A stretch of 64,000 bases of DNA from positions 64,128,905-64,192,904 of the forward strand of contig NC_067312.1 in assembly GCF_020740795.1 (NCBI RefSeq), given 5' to 3'. Positions 36,231 to 48,408 of the stretch are shown here, one piece after another. The translations under genes were made by a program, and so were the position numbers. Under the pieces are notes generated by a model. It was not told the DNA's origin, made no database searches, and was given only the letters and a program-made list of their open reading frames with translations. Numbering within the stretch: position 1 is the stretch's first letter; every line of letters begins with the position of its first letter. The stretch comes from Apus apus. Lineage: Eukaryota; Chordata; Aves; Apodiformes; Apodidae.

Positions 36231-37888
36231 AAATTTTTTTGTGTGTGCGATTTTTACTATTTTTTTCTTGGAAACCGTTGGCAAAATGGAAATTTTCAAT
36301 AAAAATAATTATGCTGAAACCCATGTTTTCATCTTAAAATTATTTGTAAGGAGAATAGATACCTAACTTCAGCTTGGAGATGCCTCATAGCATGCCTTGT
36401 GGCCTCTACCTCACCTACAACAATACTTAGTTTGCTGCTGCTTTTGAGAGTGCAAAATGACTCCCAGCTCACCAAACACTCTTTTGGTTTAATTTTTTGT
36501 TGTTGTTTTTTTTCCTCTCTGCTGAATGCTCCTTGACTCCAGTGCGTGAGCCTCTGTTGGTAATCCTCCAAGGCTGCCTTTTCATTGTAGTATTTTTGCT
36601 ATTCAGGCAACTCATTCCTAAGCTTCTTGCTTCTGACAGACCTCTTCCCTTCTACCTGTATTTTAACAACTTGTATGGAAGATAAATCGCATTCTCACCC
36701 TGAGCTGCTGCATTGCCTCTGTGTCTTGCGGTATGAAGGGCATGCTTTTTCTGTTTCTGGTTTTTCTCTCCACACTACCACAACAATGTAATTGCTTGGA
36801 AATCAGCTGCATTTCTGTTTTGATCAAATCATTCATCCAGTCACTCAGACTTGTTCATGCTGGATTGAGCACACATAAAGGAGGTGCCCTGTCTGAGCTG
36901 CTTTCTTGGAGGCTGGATGGCACCAGTTAATCTGTGATGCCTTCCACTTCTCTGCAGTGAAACCTCAGTTTCTCAGACCCTTTGCCTGTAGATTATTTTC
37001 AGCTTTCCTGTTGCAAGACCATGCATGCTCAGCACTTGAGGAGTGAACACACGTCAATCTCTACAGGATCAGATTATCTGGTTCTTTAATTTCTGTGATT
37101 ACAAGTATCTCTGTCCCAGTGAACTTGGTCAGATAGGCACTTCTGCAACAGCTCCTGATGCTTTTCCTTTGTTCTTCTACTGTTTCTACACTAGCAGGAT
37201 ACTGGCATAGGAATCACTGCACACAGGAAAACTGAAGAACTTGGCATGCTTAGCATGCATCTGTCAGATGGCAATAAAAATTTACTTGCCTTGTATTTAT
37301 TCACTCAGACTACTGTCAGGCATGCCTGTCACATGGTGCTGTACTTGTTTCAAGGTTCAGATGGTAAAGTTGTAAAAATCATATAGCATCTATTTCTCCT
37401 GCTGCAGAAACAGAAGTTATTTCATCTCTGCATATTCTGATGGGCTCACTCAAGTGCACACCAGGCAACAGCGAAAGCATCTGCTTTTGGACGACTGTTC
37501 TTTATTCAGTGGGTGGAGGGCTGAGTGAATTCCCCCTTCTGCTCCACGCTGGCTGCCCTGTGTCTTGCCGTCCCTCCCTCTCCTGCACTCTTGTACGTTC
37601 CTCCAGAGGCAAGGGTGCGGGTGACTGGAAATGTGAAAAGTCACCTGATAGGATGCTGCCTGACTCCCTTCTCTGCACAGCATAAGCTCTCCTCGCCTGG
37701 AGGTAGTGGAAGCAACTCTGGAAAGGCTTTGCTCTGCTCAGCAGTCTGCAGAGTTTGCTGCAAATGCAAAACTGAAATCTATCTTTGTATTGCCTTCTTA
37801 CCATCCAAGGGGCTTGTATATCTTCTTGCCTTCTGTTTCTTTACCCAAACCTCTCTTTTCAAAAGGAATCTCTATTCTGCTGCTAGCA

Positions 37889-37967
37889 ATGCATCATGAG
37901 AGGTGGCTTTCTTGGTGTTACCCTGCTTTCTGTGTGTGGGCATTCGTGTTCACATCCTTGATTAAAG
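37889..37967 (+). CDS. CHRNA6: CHRNA6 exon 1 (signal peptide)
   Basis: 79 nt encoding 26 residues, with the hydrophobic run [11 protein letters not shown], ending AAAG at a GTAGGC donor. The final G joins AT of exon 2 to form Asp, so the phase fits. There is no sequence homology strong enough to prove it alone, but the phase, hydrophobicity and resemblance to the human WLCVFTPFFK segment support it. Confidence 0.78.
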
Positions 37968-40900
37968 GTAGGCTCTCTTTGATACTAGTCTCTAAAATAT
38001 TTTCTAGTCACTGTCTCTGCAATGTAAAAATACAATGTAAAGCTTGTATGAGCTATTTCTAACCTGAAATCTGAAACATTTCAACAGTATTTTAGGAGAG
38101 CTAAAGCAATACTAGTTTTCACACAAAAACTTTATTTTCATTTGATAACTAATTGAAGAATTGTCTCTAGCAAAGAAAGAAAATGAAAAAGGAGTTCTAG
38201 TAATTCTATTCAGTGCTTGAATTTTGCAATTGCTGAAATAATGCAGACTAAAGATGTGCACATTTGGTACTCACACCTTCAGAAGTGAGAACTATATATG
38301 CTTTTCTTCACTGTTTTTTGTGATCTATGGTTAAATATGCTGGAGTGATTTCCATGCACATGTATCACTGAGGTTCAGTGGGATTTCTGCTTTTAAATCA
38401 ATACATCTTTTTTGGAAGTCTGTCATCTGATGATGATCAAGACATATATGAATTACAGTGCTTGTCTTAGAAAGGCATAAGGCATTGTCTTAAAGCAGTG
38501 CAAATGGGAGGAGATCTGAAGTATAAAATTGAAAGGCCTAAATGCTTGTCTGTTTCTGTTATTTTATTTTAAAATCTGTGTCTTTTAAGAAGCCAGTAGG
38601 AAAATTGCAAATGAACATGATTTTAGACTCACTGGCTTTAGTCAGGAGACTTGTAGGAGATTCATGTTCTCACAGTAGGGTACTTCTAGTCACAGTGCAT
38701 GAGATGAGGAGTAAATCTGAAAAGGAAATTGCAATTTCCTTTTTGAATGGCACAATTCATGATGTAGACACGGGCAAACTTTGCCGATATTCATGCATCT
38801 CTTCTGAACAATGCTGAAAGGCTGAAACAAAATATCAAGTCATAGAACCTTTACTAGAGTTTTATTTCTATACATGTAAGTCACCAATAACCAGTGTTTC
38901 AGCTTTTGATAATCCTCTGAATCTGAGCATGCTTTTTATCACCTTAGAGAATGAAATGGCTTTTTTTTCAAAACAGGAAGGATGGCCTAAGCATGGAAAC
39001 AGGTCTGTATGCTGAGACTAAGCATATCCCTGTAGGGCAGCTGTGCAACCACAGGCCCTTATGTTCACCAAAGGAAATGTAAATTGCAAATTTATGTCCT
39101 GTGCTGTGTCAGAGACCAAGCTGCCTGACACAAACCCTTCTATGTTTAGATTTTAGCAGTCATAAAGCCTTATAGTGATTGTTTTCCTGTCATGTTCTGG
39201 TGCGGTATGGGATTAATACAAAAGTTTATGACCATGTATTTGAAAAAATAGTTTTTTCCTCTGTTGTATCAGTAATGTTTTTGGCATCATCATACAGCTT
39301 TGATAATACAGCTGTGATCAATATGAGGAGCAAGCAAGTTCTAAATCTTTACCTCATAAAGTATATTGAATTTATGTGCTGGATTATAGTAGTGCATTGA
39401 AATAGCAAAGTCTCTCAAGAAAAATATTTTTTCTGAGCTGATGCCACCACATGATTTAATCTTGCCTTTTGAAATCAAACTCTGTAGCCTTTAGCACTGT
39501 GAAAATACCTACTTAAGCTTTGGGCTGTACACAAAGGATTAAGGGCATTCTTCTGTACTCTGCAGTGAGGCAGCTCAGTGCCTGTCATGTACCTTATTCC
39601 CGCTAAGCCATCCAGTCTGTCCTGGATTGACTGGGGGTTACAGATGTGATCTGCTTGTTCCCAAAGAACAGCTCTGGATAACAAAGGTGCATGCTAGTCT
39701 AAGAAATTTTAGTATTTCCACTTTTTTTTTTTTCTTATAGAACTTAATAAATGAGCTTCCTTCAGAGCAAAAATTGCTATCTAAAGAGCTGAAATAGCAA
39801 ATGTGAGGGTAAAATGTAGTTACAGTTTTTGAGACTAGTAGGAATCATTATAATCACCTAATCAGAGTCACCTAATGCCAGAGTCCCTGGCATAGATTTT
39901 TATGCAGGAGTTGCAGCTTCAGTTTTTAATTTCTGAGTAAACTCTCAGTTTTACCATAAAAATTCCCTAAGATGAGATCCACCATATTTATACTTTTTCT
40001 ACTTCATGCCACCTTGTTCTACTTAGGCCTTATACTATGTTGGGCCAAACGAAGGCCCATAGGCTAGATCCAGCATAGTGATTCTGTGATTCTGTGATTT
40101 TGACATAGCTGCTCTTTGTCTTTGCCAACACAGATACCACAGGCTGCGAATCAGAGGAACGATTATTTCACAAACTTTTCTCCCAGTACAACCAGTTCAT
40201 CAGGCCAGTGGAAAATGTGTCTGATCCTGTCACAGTGTATTTTGAAGTGGCCATTACCCAGCTTACAAATGTGGTAAGATTCCTTACAGAATCCTTGCAG
40301 AGATCTGGGGATGGTTGCAAACACAGGCAAATGCCTAAAGCTGCAGGTGTGATTGCGGTGGCTGCAGCAAAGTCCCACAGCTGACATTGCCGTGAGTGCA
40401 CACGTGTACCTGCTGGGACTGCTGCTGTTCTTTCTGTCAGCCAAGTCGCTCCAGTTGCTCCAGTGAGCAGTTTGAACTGTGGAGCCATTTGCTTACTGTG
40501 TAGCATCCAGTCCTTCCACACTAGGCAGCAGACTCTGGCCCCTGGAGCAGCAGTATCAAATGTTCAAGTCTGCTCTCCACAGGGTTAGCCCGCTCCAGAC
40601 ATACTTACTTGTGTCCACATTGTGTAGCACGTGGCCTAGTTCTTTTATGGGGCCACTGTCATTTCCCAGTGGCCCTGAGAGAGAAAATTTTTTGCGTGCA
40701 TGTGTGTATGTTTTCATTTTCAACCTGTTTCAAAATAGCATTAGAGCCCTGCAGCCTGCAGAGAGGTGTTTCAAAACATGGAACTGGAGAGGAATGCTGT
40801 GTGCTCTGGGGGTGCAGTGAACACAAGGGTGAATGTGCCCGAAGTGGCAGAGCTGCTGGGCAGAGCAGAGGGACTGTGGAAGAAGCAAAACCTGACCTCA

Positions 40901-43900
40901 ACCCTTTCTGAAGTCTGTTCTGTGAAGCAAATTATCCACAGAACAGAGGCTGAATTTTGATTCTGAGATACCTAGTTGAGTCTGTACTTAAGTGACAGGC
41001 AAACAGTGAGGGGCAACATTCAACATCACCCAGGAGAGCTGTGCTATCTAAGAGTATAAATGAAAGCACTGTAAGTCCTCATGGTAAAGGCATTTGTCAC
41101 CTGGAGTTCTTTTGTTGCAGTATTGTGTTTCCACCACAGAAAGCTTGGCAGGTTTCAGCAATTCTGTCTCATGTTGCAGCCCTGGCTTCCAGTGCTGGGT
41201 TTGAAGAAAAATAAGGAATATCATAAGTAAATCAGTTTGACTTACTAAAGAAAGAGGCATGATTTTTACAGAGGCTTGGGTAGTTTAGCCCATAGACAGG
41301 AAGTCTACAAGACTTTCAAAATTATCTTTGTGCTTAATGTTCAGTACACAATGCTGAAAACTCATCTACAACATTTTCTGCCTTTGGCTTTTAAATATCT
41401 TGGTTTTTTCAATCCATAAGCTTAAAAAGTAAGAACTACCCAAAGCAATATTATTGCAGATGTTTTCATTGTGAATGTCAGCCTGCATTCATAAGCGTAT
41501 GTCATGAGTCTTTACAAATGCTTTTAGACTGAAGGCTCATTAGAACAGGGTCCAATCTTATTTTTTAGTCTCTTGCAGCATCTTCCTGATGTGTTGCCAC
41601 TTGACAACAGCAATAATTCACTGTAAAAAGAATGTCTTCGTACAACAGTGACATAATCCAGTGCTGGTTTAGTGCGTCTGCTCCAGAGGTTTGCATGGAA
41701 GTGCAAGGACACTGTGGTACAGATGCCATTTTCCTTGAGTCTTGACCAGTACTGTGCTGCTTTTTAAATACTGAATCCAACAAAACACATAGCCACCAAC
41801 AGAACTTTATTCCTCTGGTACTGGTCAGAGCAACTGTAAGTTTTGTGTCTTCCAGCTACTCAGGCTTCTGTCACGATGCACAATATGCAGCTCTTGTATG
41901 TCTGATATTTGTGGGGCATATTTCTCAGTAGAACTTTAAACATTTTTCAATAGAGCTGCACAGGACTATGCATTATATGTAAACCCCCTGGTTCCGTTAA
42001 TGTGGAATTCCAGTTTCCATATTTATCAGAATATGTTTGTGGCCACTTCAGGATATTGTAACTGGTTTATGGACTGGAGATGTGCATGCCTGTGTTTCTT
42101 TCCAGGATGAAGTCAATCAGATTATGGAAACAAATCTGTGGCTAAGACACGTAAGTGACCACATTGCGTTTCTCATGCTTTTTGCGTTGATATGATGAAA
42201 AGTGTGTTACCTTGTGAGCTACATCCATAGAACAGGTGCTTGTTTGTAAACAAGGATCTTAATGGTAAGCATAAGGAGAAAGACACATTTGAAAATGTAA
42301 TTTCTGTATTCTTATTTCCAATAAGTTACATCTCCAGTCTTTCCTTTGTGGTATATTCAACTTAGTGATCATTGTTTAGCTGGTAAATTTAGCTGGAAGT
42401 ACCCATTAAAGAGTGATTAAATGAGCCCTTGGTCATCTCCATATTGAAGTTTCGAACCAAAGCATTTTTTAGCAGAAGGAACATGCCTTCATTTTTCCCA
42501 ATGGTTTTAGCATTTATATATACAAAGACCTTTAGAGGACCTAAACTGCTGAGAAAAAAAGACCACTTCCACCAAAAGTATTTTCCCTCAGGCACTGAGT
42601 GTGGTCCTCACAGCGCTTTCTGTAAAAGCTACTGTTGTTATGATCAGGATCTCCAGGGTCAGCTGTGAAAGCATGGAGCATAGCCCCATGATAGGGCACT
42701 AGACAGCAATGCAACAGAGCTGCTGGGCATCCTTCACTGCCCCGACTTGGTAATTCACTACCCCTGTGGAACCAATAATGTTCCCTGCAGCAACTGCCCT
42801 TTAGTGTGCATATGCACTTCCTTTCTGCTGGGGATGCTGGGCTCCTTCAGCCCTCAGGGTGCACTCTCATGGTATCATCAGCAAGGCCTATATTTCCTCT
42901 TGGCAGTGAGGAAGATAACCTTGCACAGGTAAAGGTCTGTACTGATGTATCAAGACAGAGGAGGGGTCTCAGCATGTCAGCAATGTGTAACAGTCTTTCA
43001 GACTGTTGCCCCTTTCTAAACGTTCTACACTTTCAGTTATCATAGTCTGTCATTTTACAGGAACTTCTAAGGAGCAGATATTTGTTCATAATACAATGTT
43101 TTTTAAATCCTTATCCACTCTTATTTCAGATTTGGAATGACTACAAGTTGCAATGGGATCCCAGAGAATACGATGGCATTGAATTTGTTCGGGTACCAGC
43201 AGATAAAATTTGGAAACCGGATATTGTCTTGTATAATAAGTATGAACATTTTTCTATTTTACTAATTATCTCAACAATATCCTCTTGTGGTGTCCATGAG
43301 AGATATTTTGCTTTCATGGCAATTTTGTTTTCTTTGCCTCGTTTGTCTTTCTAGTGCTGTGGGAGATTTTCAAGTTGAAGGCAAGACCAAAGCCCTGCTT
43401 CGCTATGACGGAATGATCACCTGGACCCCACCAGCTATTTTTAAAAGCTCCTGTCCTATGGATATTACCTTTTTCCCATTTGATCATCAGAACTGTTCAC
43501 TGAAATTTGGCTCATGGACCTATGACAAAGCCAAAATTGATCTTCTGATCATTGGATCCAAAGTAGATATGAATGACTTTTGGGAAAACAGTGAATGGGA
43601 AATAGTTGATGCTTCTGGTTACAAACATGACATCAAATACAACTGCTGTGAAGAGATCTACACAGACATAACATATTCCTTTTATATTCGAAGGCTGCCA
43701 ATGTTTTACACCATAAATCTGATCATTCCCTGTCTCTTCATCTCGTTCCTGACTGTGTTAGTTTTTTACTTGCCATCTGACTGTGGTGAGAAAGTGACTC
43801 TTTGCATCTCTGTGCTGCTTTCTTTGACTGTATTTTTACTGGTGATCACAGAAACAATTCCATCCACCTCTTTAGTAATTCCCCTTGTCGGTGAGTACTT

Positions 43901-46900
43901 ACTCTTCACTATGATATTTGTCACTCTCTCAATTGTCATCACAGTGTTTGTCCTGAATATACATTACAGGACTCCAACCACACACACAATGCCCAAGTGG
44001 GTAAAAACCATCTTTCTTAGACTGCTCCCCAAAGTCCTGTTGATGCAGAGACCACTAGAACAACAGAAAAAAAACATGTCTAGAAAAAGCGAGAAAGGAC
44101 CAGCATCAGGCAAGTCAAAGCCCAGCAAACACAAAGATACCAAATTACTCAAGGAGCAGCGGTGCTGTCACTGTGATAAAGCAACTGAACTCACTGCCAG
44201 CAAACGAAGACGACTGAGCCATCAGCCACTGAAGTGGATGGCAGAGCATGTGGAGTACTCCCCAGAAGTGAAGGAAGTCATTAGCAGCGTTCAGTTCATC
44301 GCAGAGAACATGAGGTCTCAAAATGAAACCAAAGAGGTAAGGGAGGTAACATCCAGCTGGGCATGGGGTTGCAAGTCCAGCACTCCACAAGAGAACAGCA
44401 AGTGAAAACATGATCTAGGAGAGCAGCCCAGAGGAACTGGAGTTACTTGGTATTGAGATGAAAATTTTAAGACCTGTGAATGGGTCAAAAGTTTCCTACA
44501 GAAAGGCAGGAGATAAATCATCCCTTGGAGGTGGAACTGGAAAAGTGTTCTCCTCTGTTCTTCATCATTCCCCAGTGGATAATTTAAGCAGCAAAACAGT
44601 ATCAGGTTAGATATGAAGAAAAGAGGAGGCTCATCAGCTTGTTGCAGCCATGGGGAATGAACTTTGATCAGCAGTAGTTCAGACAGACTTGATCTGCCAT
44701 GAGGCAGGGCATAGACTAGATGGGACTTTTAAAGTCTCTTCCAGTCCAACTTCTGTACATCCTCAGAAGCAACCATCCTCCACTGCCCACCAACTTGCTC
44801 AGCCCTGGTAAGCGGTGACATCTCCCTACTAAGCATGCTATTTGCCAAACAGAGTGTTTTCTGTGTTAGTAATGGAGCATGCACATTTGGGAACTGCTTT
44901 TTAAGGAACAGGGCTTGTCTAGCAGCAGAGTAGTTGATCTGGAGTGGAGCCATTTTCATCCAGTGATAAATCTGGTAAAGCTATTCCTTTCAGGACACTG
45001 TTGTCTGTACTTTGTTTCAGTCTGCTGTGTGCAGATTTTTTTACAGTACTTGACTAAATGTGGCTGCAGCAATTCAGTATTTTAGGTCACGATAAGCATA
45101 CATTGAAATAAAAGTTGAGTTTTGGGGGATGATGGATTAATAAAAACAGACAACAGATGAATAAAGAGAGATTAAAAAAAAGAGAGGGGGATTTAAAAAT
45201 TAAACTTGGCATTTGGACTAATGGATTTGCTTTATAAAGCATAGGTTCATAAATAGGATAGATTTATAAATCTTTCATCTAACTGGGAATGCTGTCATAG
45301 AAAATTATGCATGGTGGAATTTAAGGAATTCTGAGGCCTTGTTCTCAGGTATAAACATAATCAACTAAAAGCTGCTCCAAAAAAGATTTTCTGACCTCCC
45401 CAAACACCCAGGCCTCACAAGGAAAAGGAATTTTCTAGTACTTCAAGATCATTTTTAGAAGTTCGTAGAACCTAATCTGTCTACGAAACAGGGAAATATT
45501 GAGAGGTATTCTTTCTATCAGAATATTTTGTTAAAATCAGCACAAATTCAGCCATCTTCTGTGCACCTCAAAATTACTTTTTTTTTTCCCCATTTTTTTA
45601 TGTCCTGCAAAAGAAATTTCACCTGAAAACAAACCCCATAACTTTCTGAATAAAGGGCTATATTTAAGATCTGGTGACTGAATTCATAGGATGAGTGGGT
45701 AATACATGCCAGCCCAAGGCAAAATACAGGAATCTATCTTCTTTCATGAACTCTAGAAAATAAGAGGCTTTACTTAAACAGTCATACAACATGCTACCTT
45801 GATTATATAGGTCATTGTAAGTCTCCTGTTGCCAGTTTTCCTGCTTTGCATTTTGCAAATCTCTCCTGCCACATGAAATTATACTCTTAGTCTGGTGTGT
45901 GCATCAGCCGCTCTGTATCTTACCTTTCAAAACATAAAAGGGATGGGAAGCAAGATTTTTCATTTGGGAAAAATCCTCTCTCTGGGGAAAGAAGGGAGTT
46001 TGTTCTCAGGGAAGCACTGAGGAAATTGTTCTGGAGACAGCTTCTGCTTCAGCCAGACATACAAAGCTGTGTGGATAATATAATGCATTAGCCCTTTATA
46101 GATCAAAGTCCCTTAAAAGTTGTGGCAACATTTACAGCAGCTGGAGTCCTTGCTGCATTTTCCTTCACAAAATATGCAGCAGCAGCCTCTTGGAAGACCA
46201 CATCCAGAAACTGAGAACACTAGTAGAACATCCCTCAGCAGAGAGCTCTAACCTGGTGACTAGTTTTACATGAGTGAATGTTGCTCTGATGCAGTGGTCC
46301 TTGTATTGTAGGTACAGTTTAAAGGACAACAACTTCACTGAGGGTATTTTTAACATGTATCTCTCAGACATACAAACCCCGCTCTGGCCTACGTGACACT
46401 AGTTTGTTCAGTCAGGGCCCTTGCTTTGCTATAGTATGTGTGTTCAGCTGTCCAGTTTGCTGAAATAAATGGGGCTTGATCAGCAAATTAGGCCAGGATA
46501 GTAAATTGTTTCTTACATGGGCTGTCAGGGTAAATCCTTTGACAGGGTCTAGAGATGTGCAGCTGTGGTGAGTCTGCCTGCTGCTAAACCACCCTGCTCT
46601 GCATCCACTACCTATTTGTTAGTGACAGCCTCACACCTATAGCTTTCCAACAGACTGGAATATTTAGAAAAATTGAGCAGCCTAGGACAGCATTGCATGT
46701 TCTCAGTCAAAAGTGATAAATACTATTAGGATATCAGCCCCCTGTGAAGACACTTGTAAACTGCAGCAACTATAAGCACGACAGTTAACATTGTTGACTG
46801 CATAAATATTCTGCCTCACATTCAAAGACACAAGGGACATTTCTACTACATAATGTCAACTCACAATTGCATGTTACATTACATGTAGTTTATCCTTTTT

Positions 46901-47037
46901 TTCTTCTCTTGCAGGTGGAAGATGATTGGAAATATGTAGCCATGGTGATAGACAGAGTATTTCTCTGGGTATTTATAATCCTGTGTGTGTTTGGGACTGT
47001 GGGGCTCTTTATCCAGCCATTAATAGCAGATACATAA
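37889..47037 (+). CDS. CHRNA6: CHRNA6 neuronal nicotinic acetylcholine receptor alpha-6 subunit, six coding exons
   Basis: Ligand-binding subunit of pentameric cation channels; alpha6 receptors are known from dopaminergic midbrain neurons and retina. Exons are 37889-37967, 40134-40273, 42106-42150, 43130-43239, 43355-44336 and 46915-47037, all with GT/AG junctions and compatible phases, giving 492 aa (human about 494). Visible features are a signal peptide, the Cys-loop from C158 to C172 ([15 protein letters not shown]), the vicinal pair C222-C223 (YNCCEEIY) that defines alpha subunits, M1-M3 at roughly 240-326 and M4 at about 465-487. The choice of alpha6 over alpha3 rests on [29 protein letters not shown] and [11 protein letters not shown]. 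The Cys-bearing M3-M4 loop motif [10 protein letters not shown] followed by [11 protein letters not shown] is also alpha6-like. The gene converges tail to tail with CHRNB3. Confidence 0.96.
37968..40133 (+). other. CHRNA6: CHRNA6 intron 1
   Basis: 2166 bp, AT-rich. It ends with a short ATTCTGTG-repeat segment, noted separately. Nothing else was recognised. Confidence 0.75.
40055..40100 (+). mobile_element. Possible CR1 tail just upstream of CHRNA6 exon 2
   Basis: The tail gattctgtgattctgtgatt is CR1-like, preceded by gcccataggctagatccagc, which resembles a diverged CR1 3' UTR only loosely. Confidence 0.45.
40134..40273 (+). CDS. CHRNA6: CHRNA6 exon 2 (start of ligand-binding domain)
   Basis: Residues 27-73, including [20 protein letters not shown] and [10 protein letters not shown]. 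The acceptor tttgccaacacag ends at 40133 and the donor GTAAGA starts at 40274. A run of ATTCTGTG-type repeats, perhaps a CR1 tail, ends about 35 bp upstream of the acceptor. Confidence 0.95.
40274..43129 (+). other. CHRNA6: CHRNA6 introns 2 and 3
   Basis: Introns 40274-42105 and 42151-43129 flank the 45-nt exon 3. No repeat or additional coding signal was recognised in either. Confidence 0.8.
42106..42150 (+). CDS. CHRNA6: CHRNA6 exon 3 (45 nt)
   Basis: Encodes [15 protein letters not shown], residues 74-88, a beta-strand of the extracellular domain. The acceptor is tttctttccag and the donor GTAAGT. The 45-nt length is shared with CHRNB3 exon 3 and is typical of neuronal nicotinic subunit genes. 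Confidence 0.95.
43130..43239 (+). CDS. CHRNA6: CHRNA6 exon 4 (110 nt)
   Basis: Residues 89-124 plus a split Asn codon; contains [31 protein letters not shown]. The donor is GTATGA. The following intron (43240-43354) is only 115 bp and its reading frame stays open for most of its length, so retention would add unrelated residues and stop before M1. Confidence 0.95.
43355..44336 (+). CDS. CHRNA6: CHRNA6 exon 5 (Cys-loop, M1-M3, cytoplasmic loop)
   Basis: Residues 126-452. It carries the Cys-loop, the C222-C223 pair, the three transmembrane helices M1-M3 with the pore-lining [20 protein letters not shown] (Leu at the 9' gate position), and the long M3-M4 cytoplasmic loop ending [17 protein letters not shown]. 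The donor GTAAGG at 44337 is suboptimal. Read-through ends in-frame at 44405, which would give a form lacking M4. Confidence 0.96.
44337..46914 (+). other. CHRNA6: CHRNA6 intron 5
   Basis: 2578 bp, the largest intron of the gene. It contains a CR1 fragment near 44.7 kb and otherwise AT-rich sequence. Confidence 0.85.
44685..44755 (+). mobile_element. CR1 LINE 3' fragment in CHRNA6 intron 5
   Basis: gaggcagggcatagactaga followed by gtctcttccagtccaacttc is the CR1 segment just before the terminal repeats, which are missing. Confidence 0.65.
46915..47037 (+). CDS. CHRNA6: CHRNA6 exon 6 (M4 and C-terminus)
   Basis: 41 codons including stop TAA at 47035-47037. It encodes [20 protein letters not shown] and the rest of M4, ending QPLIADT. 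The acceptor is a long pyrimidine run ending ttcttctcttgcag. Confidence 0.96.
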   Translation: MEDDWKYVAMVIDRVFLWVFIILCVFGTVGLFIQPLIADT

Positions 47038-48408
47038 CTTGATCCACTGCTTTTATTTGCTTCTGTTCTTGTTTCATTTTTTGGTTCAGAACTGTCCCCT
47101 TTATTTCTCCCCTTTTACCTAATGCCTCTGCTCTTCACCTCCTCAGCACCCAGCTGCAGAGCAGAGGAGTAGGAGAAGGGAAGGTTCCTCTGGGAAAGCA
47201 AACAACCCAAAACAGAGTAAGAAGAGGGCCAGAAATGGGAGATGAGTATGTGGTTTTTCTACAGCAGAATTCCTGTGATTTTTACAGTGTCTGCCTCTAT
47301 TGTCTTTCCCATGGTGAGATCAGCAGTAACAGTCACACTGAAGATCACAGGAACAGAGTGAAGTTATTTAGCTTTTCCCTTGGTTTCCGTACAGGGGCTA
47401 TAGGAGAGTTCATTTCTGAGGGCACTGCCTAAAGAGGAAGCTACCTGGCTTCATTTTTCTCTTCTGAACATAACTCTTCCTCAGCTTTGGGTTAATTTAC
47501 TTCTCCTCTCTATTTCTGTCCTTGTATAACAGCTAGTCTTTGGTATGGCACTTAGATGAGATACCACTGTACCAATGTTCTTTATTGAGCTTTTTTGTCA
47601 GGGCAGCCAGCAGCTGAAATAAAAGTACAATCAAAACAATCCCTTGACCCTGTAACATTTTCAGTACAATCTAAAATTGTGTTGGAATTGAATAATCTTC
47701 TGAAATACATGTGCACAAATGAGGGTCCCAGATCAACAAAGCACATGTTTACATTTATATTTGAAGTCAGATAGGTCTTAAGCACTTAATCATAATTGAA
47801 GACAAACCTGCTTAATACTTTGCACTGCATGTAGTGTTGCTGACATCATCTGAAGTATCTGAAAGCCACCAAAAAGAAATAACCTGGATGCACTATGGAA
47901 AACCAGAAGGCACCTGAACTATCTGTGGTAACCATGAAAGGTATTCCTGTGTTTTTTAAACCTGAGACCAACTTGGATTTCACAGCTCTCCAGGAATTTT
48001 CCATTTGCTGGCTCCTCGTGGATCACTGTTCTGTGTGTGTGCAAACCTGTAGCTGCAGGGACTCTTCCTTTGTTGTTGAAGTTGCTGGTATGTAACCAGG
48101 TTCCTAATCCTGGTGCGCTTTATCCTGACAGTTTGCCCTCTGGTCCTTTGTCTGTTTAGATTCCTGTTGGTTTTGTGCTGAAGGATCCTTCTCTAAAAGG
48201 CACCATTCCAGTTAAAGCCAATGGCTTAAAACAGTCCTTCTCTCTTTTAGAAGGCTCTAAATTTAACTGTACAGTGTCAGTGCAGTGTTTTCAGTGTTTG
48301 CTGTGTCTCAGTCTCTGCTTTGAACATCACCAGCCCTTGGAAAGTATGACTCCCTGTTTCTCAACTTCCTGTCTGTCCTTTTAGTCTGTTTTCATGCTCC
48401 ATAATAAA
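47038..48408 (+). other. CHRNA6: Likely CHRNA6 3' UTR region with two AATAAA signals
   Basis: Candidate poly(A) signals are AATAAA at 47618-47623 and 48403-48408. The interval is AT-rich and non-coding in all frames. The first signal would give a 3' UTR of about 0.6 kb, the second about 1.4 kb. Confidence 0.4.

Larger units (their letters stand above)
20561..37888. other. Gene-poor interval between IDUA and CHRNA6
   Basis: 17.3 kb without a supportable coding exon on either strand. It contains CR1 pieces at about 22.1-23.0, 25.87 and 36.2 kb, a T-run near 24.19 kb and a purine-rich block at 33.0-33.7 kb. CHRNA6 regulatory DNA must lie in its right part, but no specific element could be defined. 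No DGKQ (human neighbour of IDUA) or THAP1 (human neighbour of CHRNA6) sequence was recognised. Confidence 0.6.

Noticed and set aside
20561-37888. A hidden multi-exon gene such as DGKQ or THAP1
   Set aside because: No open segment in this interval resembled a kinase, THAP or other known domain between plausible splice sites; small exons of an unfamiliar gene cannot be excluded by eye.
43082-43354. 90-codon ORF starting upstream of CHRNA6 exon 4 as a separate start
   Set aside because: It only joins intron 3 sequence, exon 4 and the short intron 4; the splice sites and homology define exon 4 as 43130-43239.
37889-47037. Identity as CHRNA3 or another alpha subunit
   Set aside because: The Cys-loop [15 protein letters not shown] and the [14 protein letters not shown] and [11 protein letters not shown] segments are alpha6-specific relative to alpha3, and the neighbour is CHRNB3, not CHRNB4 or CHRNA5.
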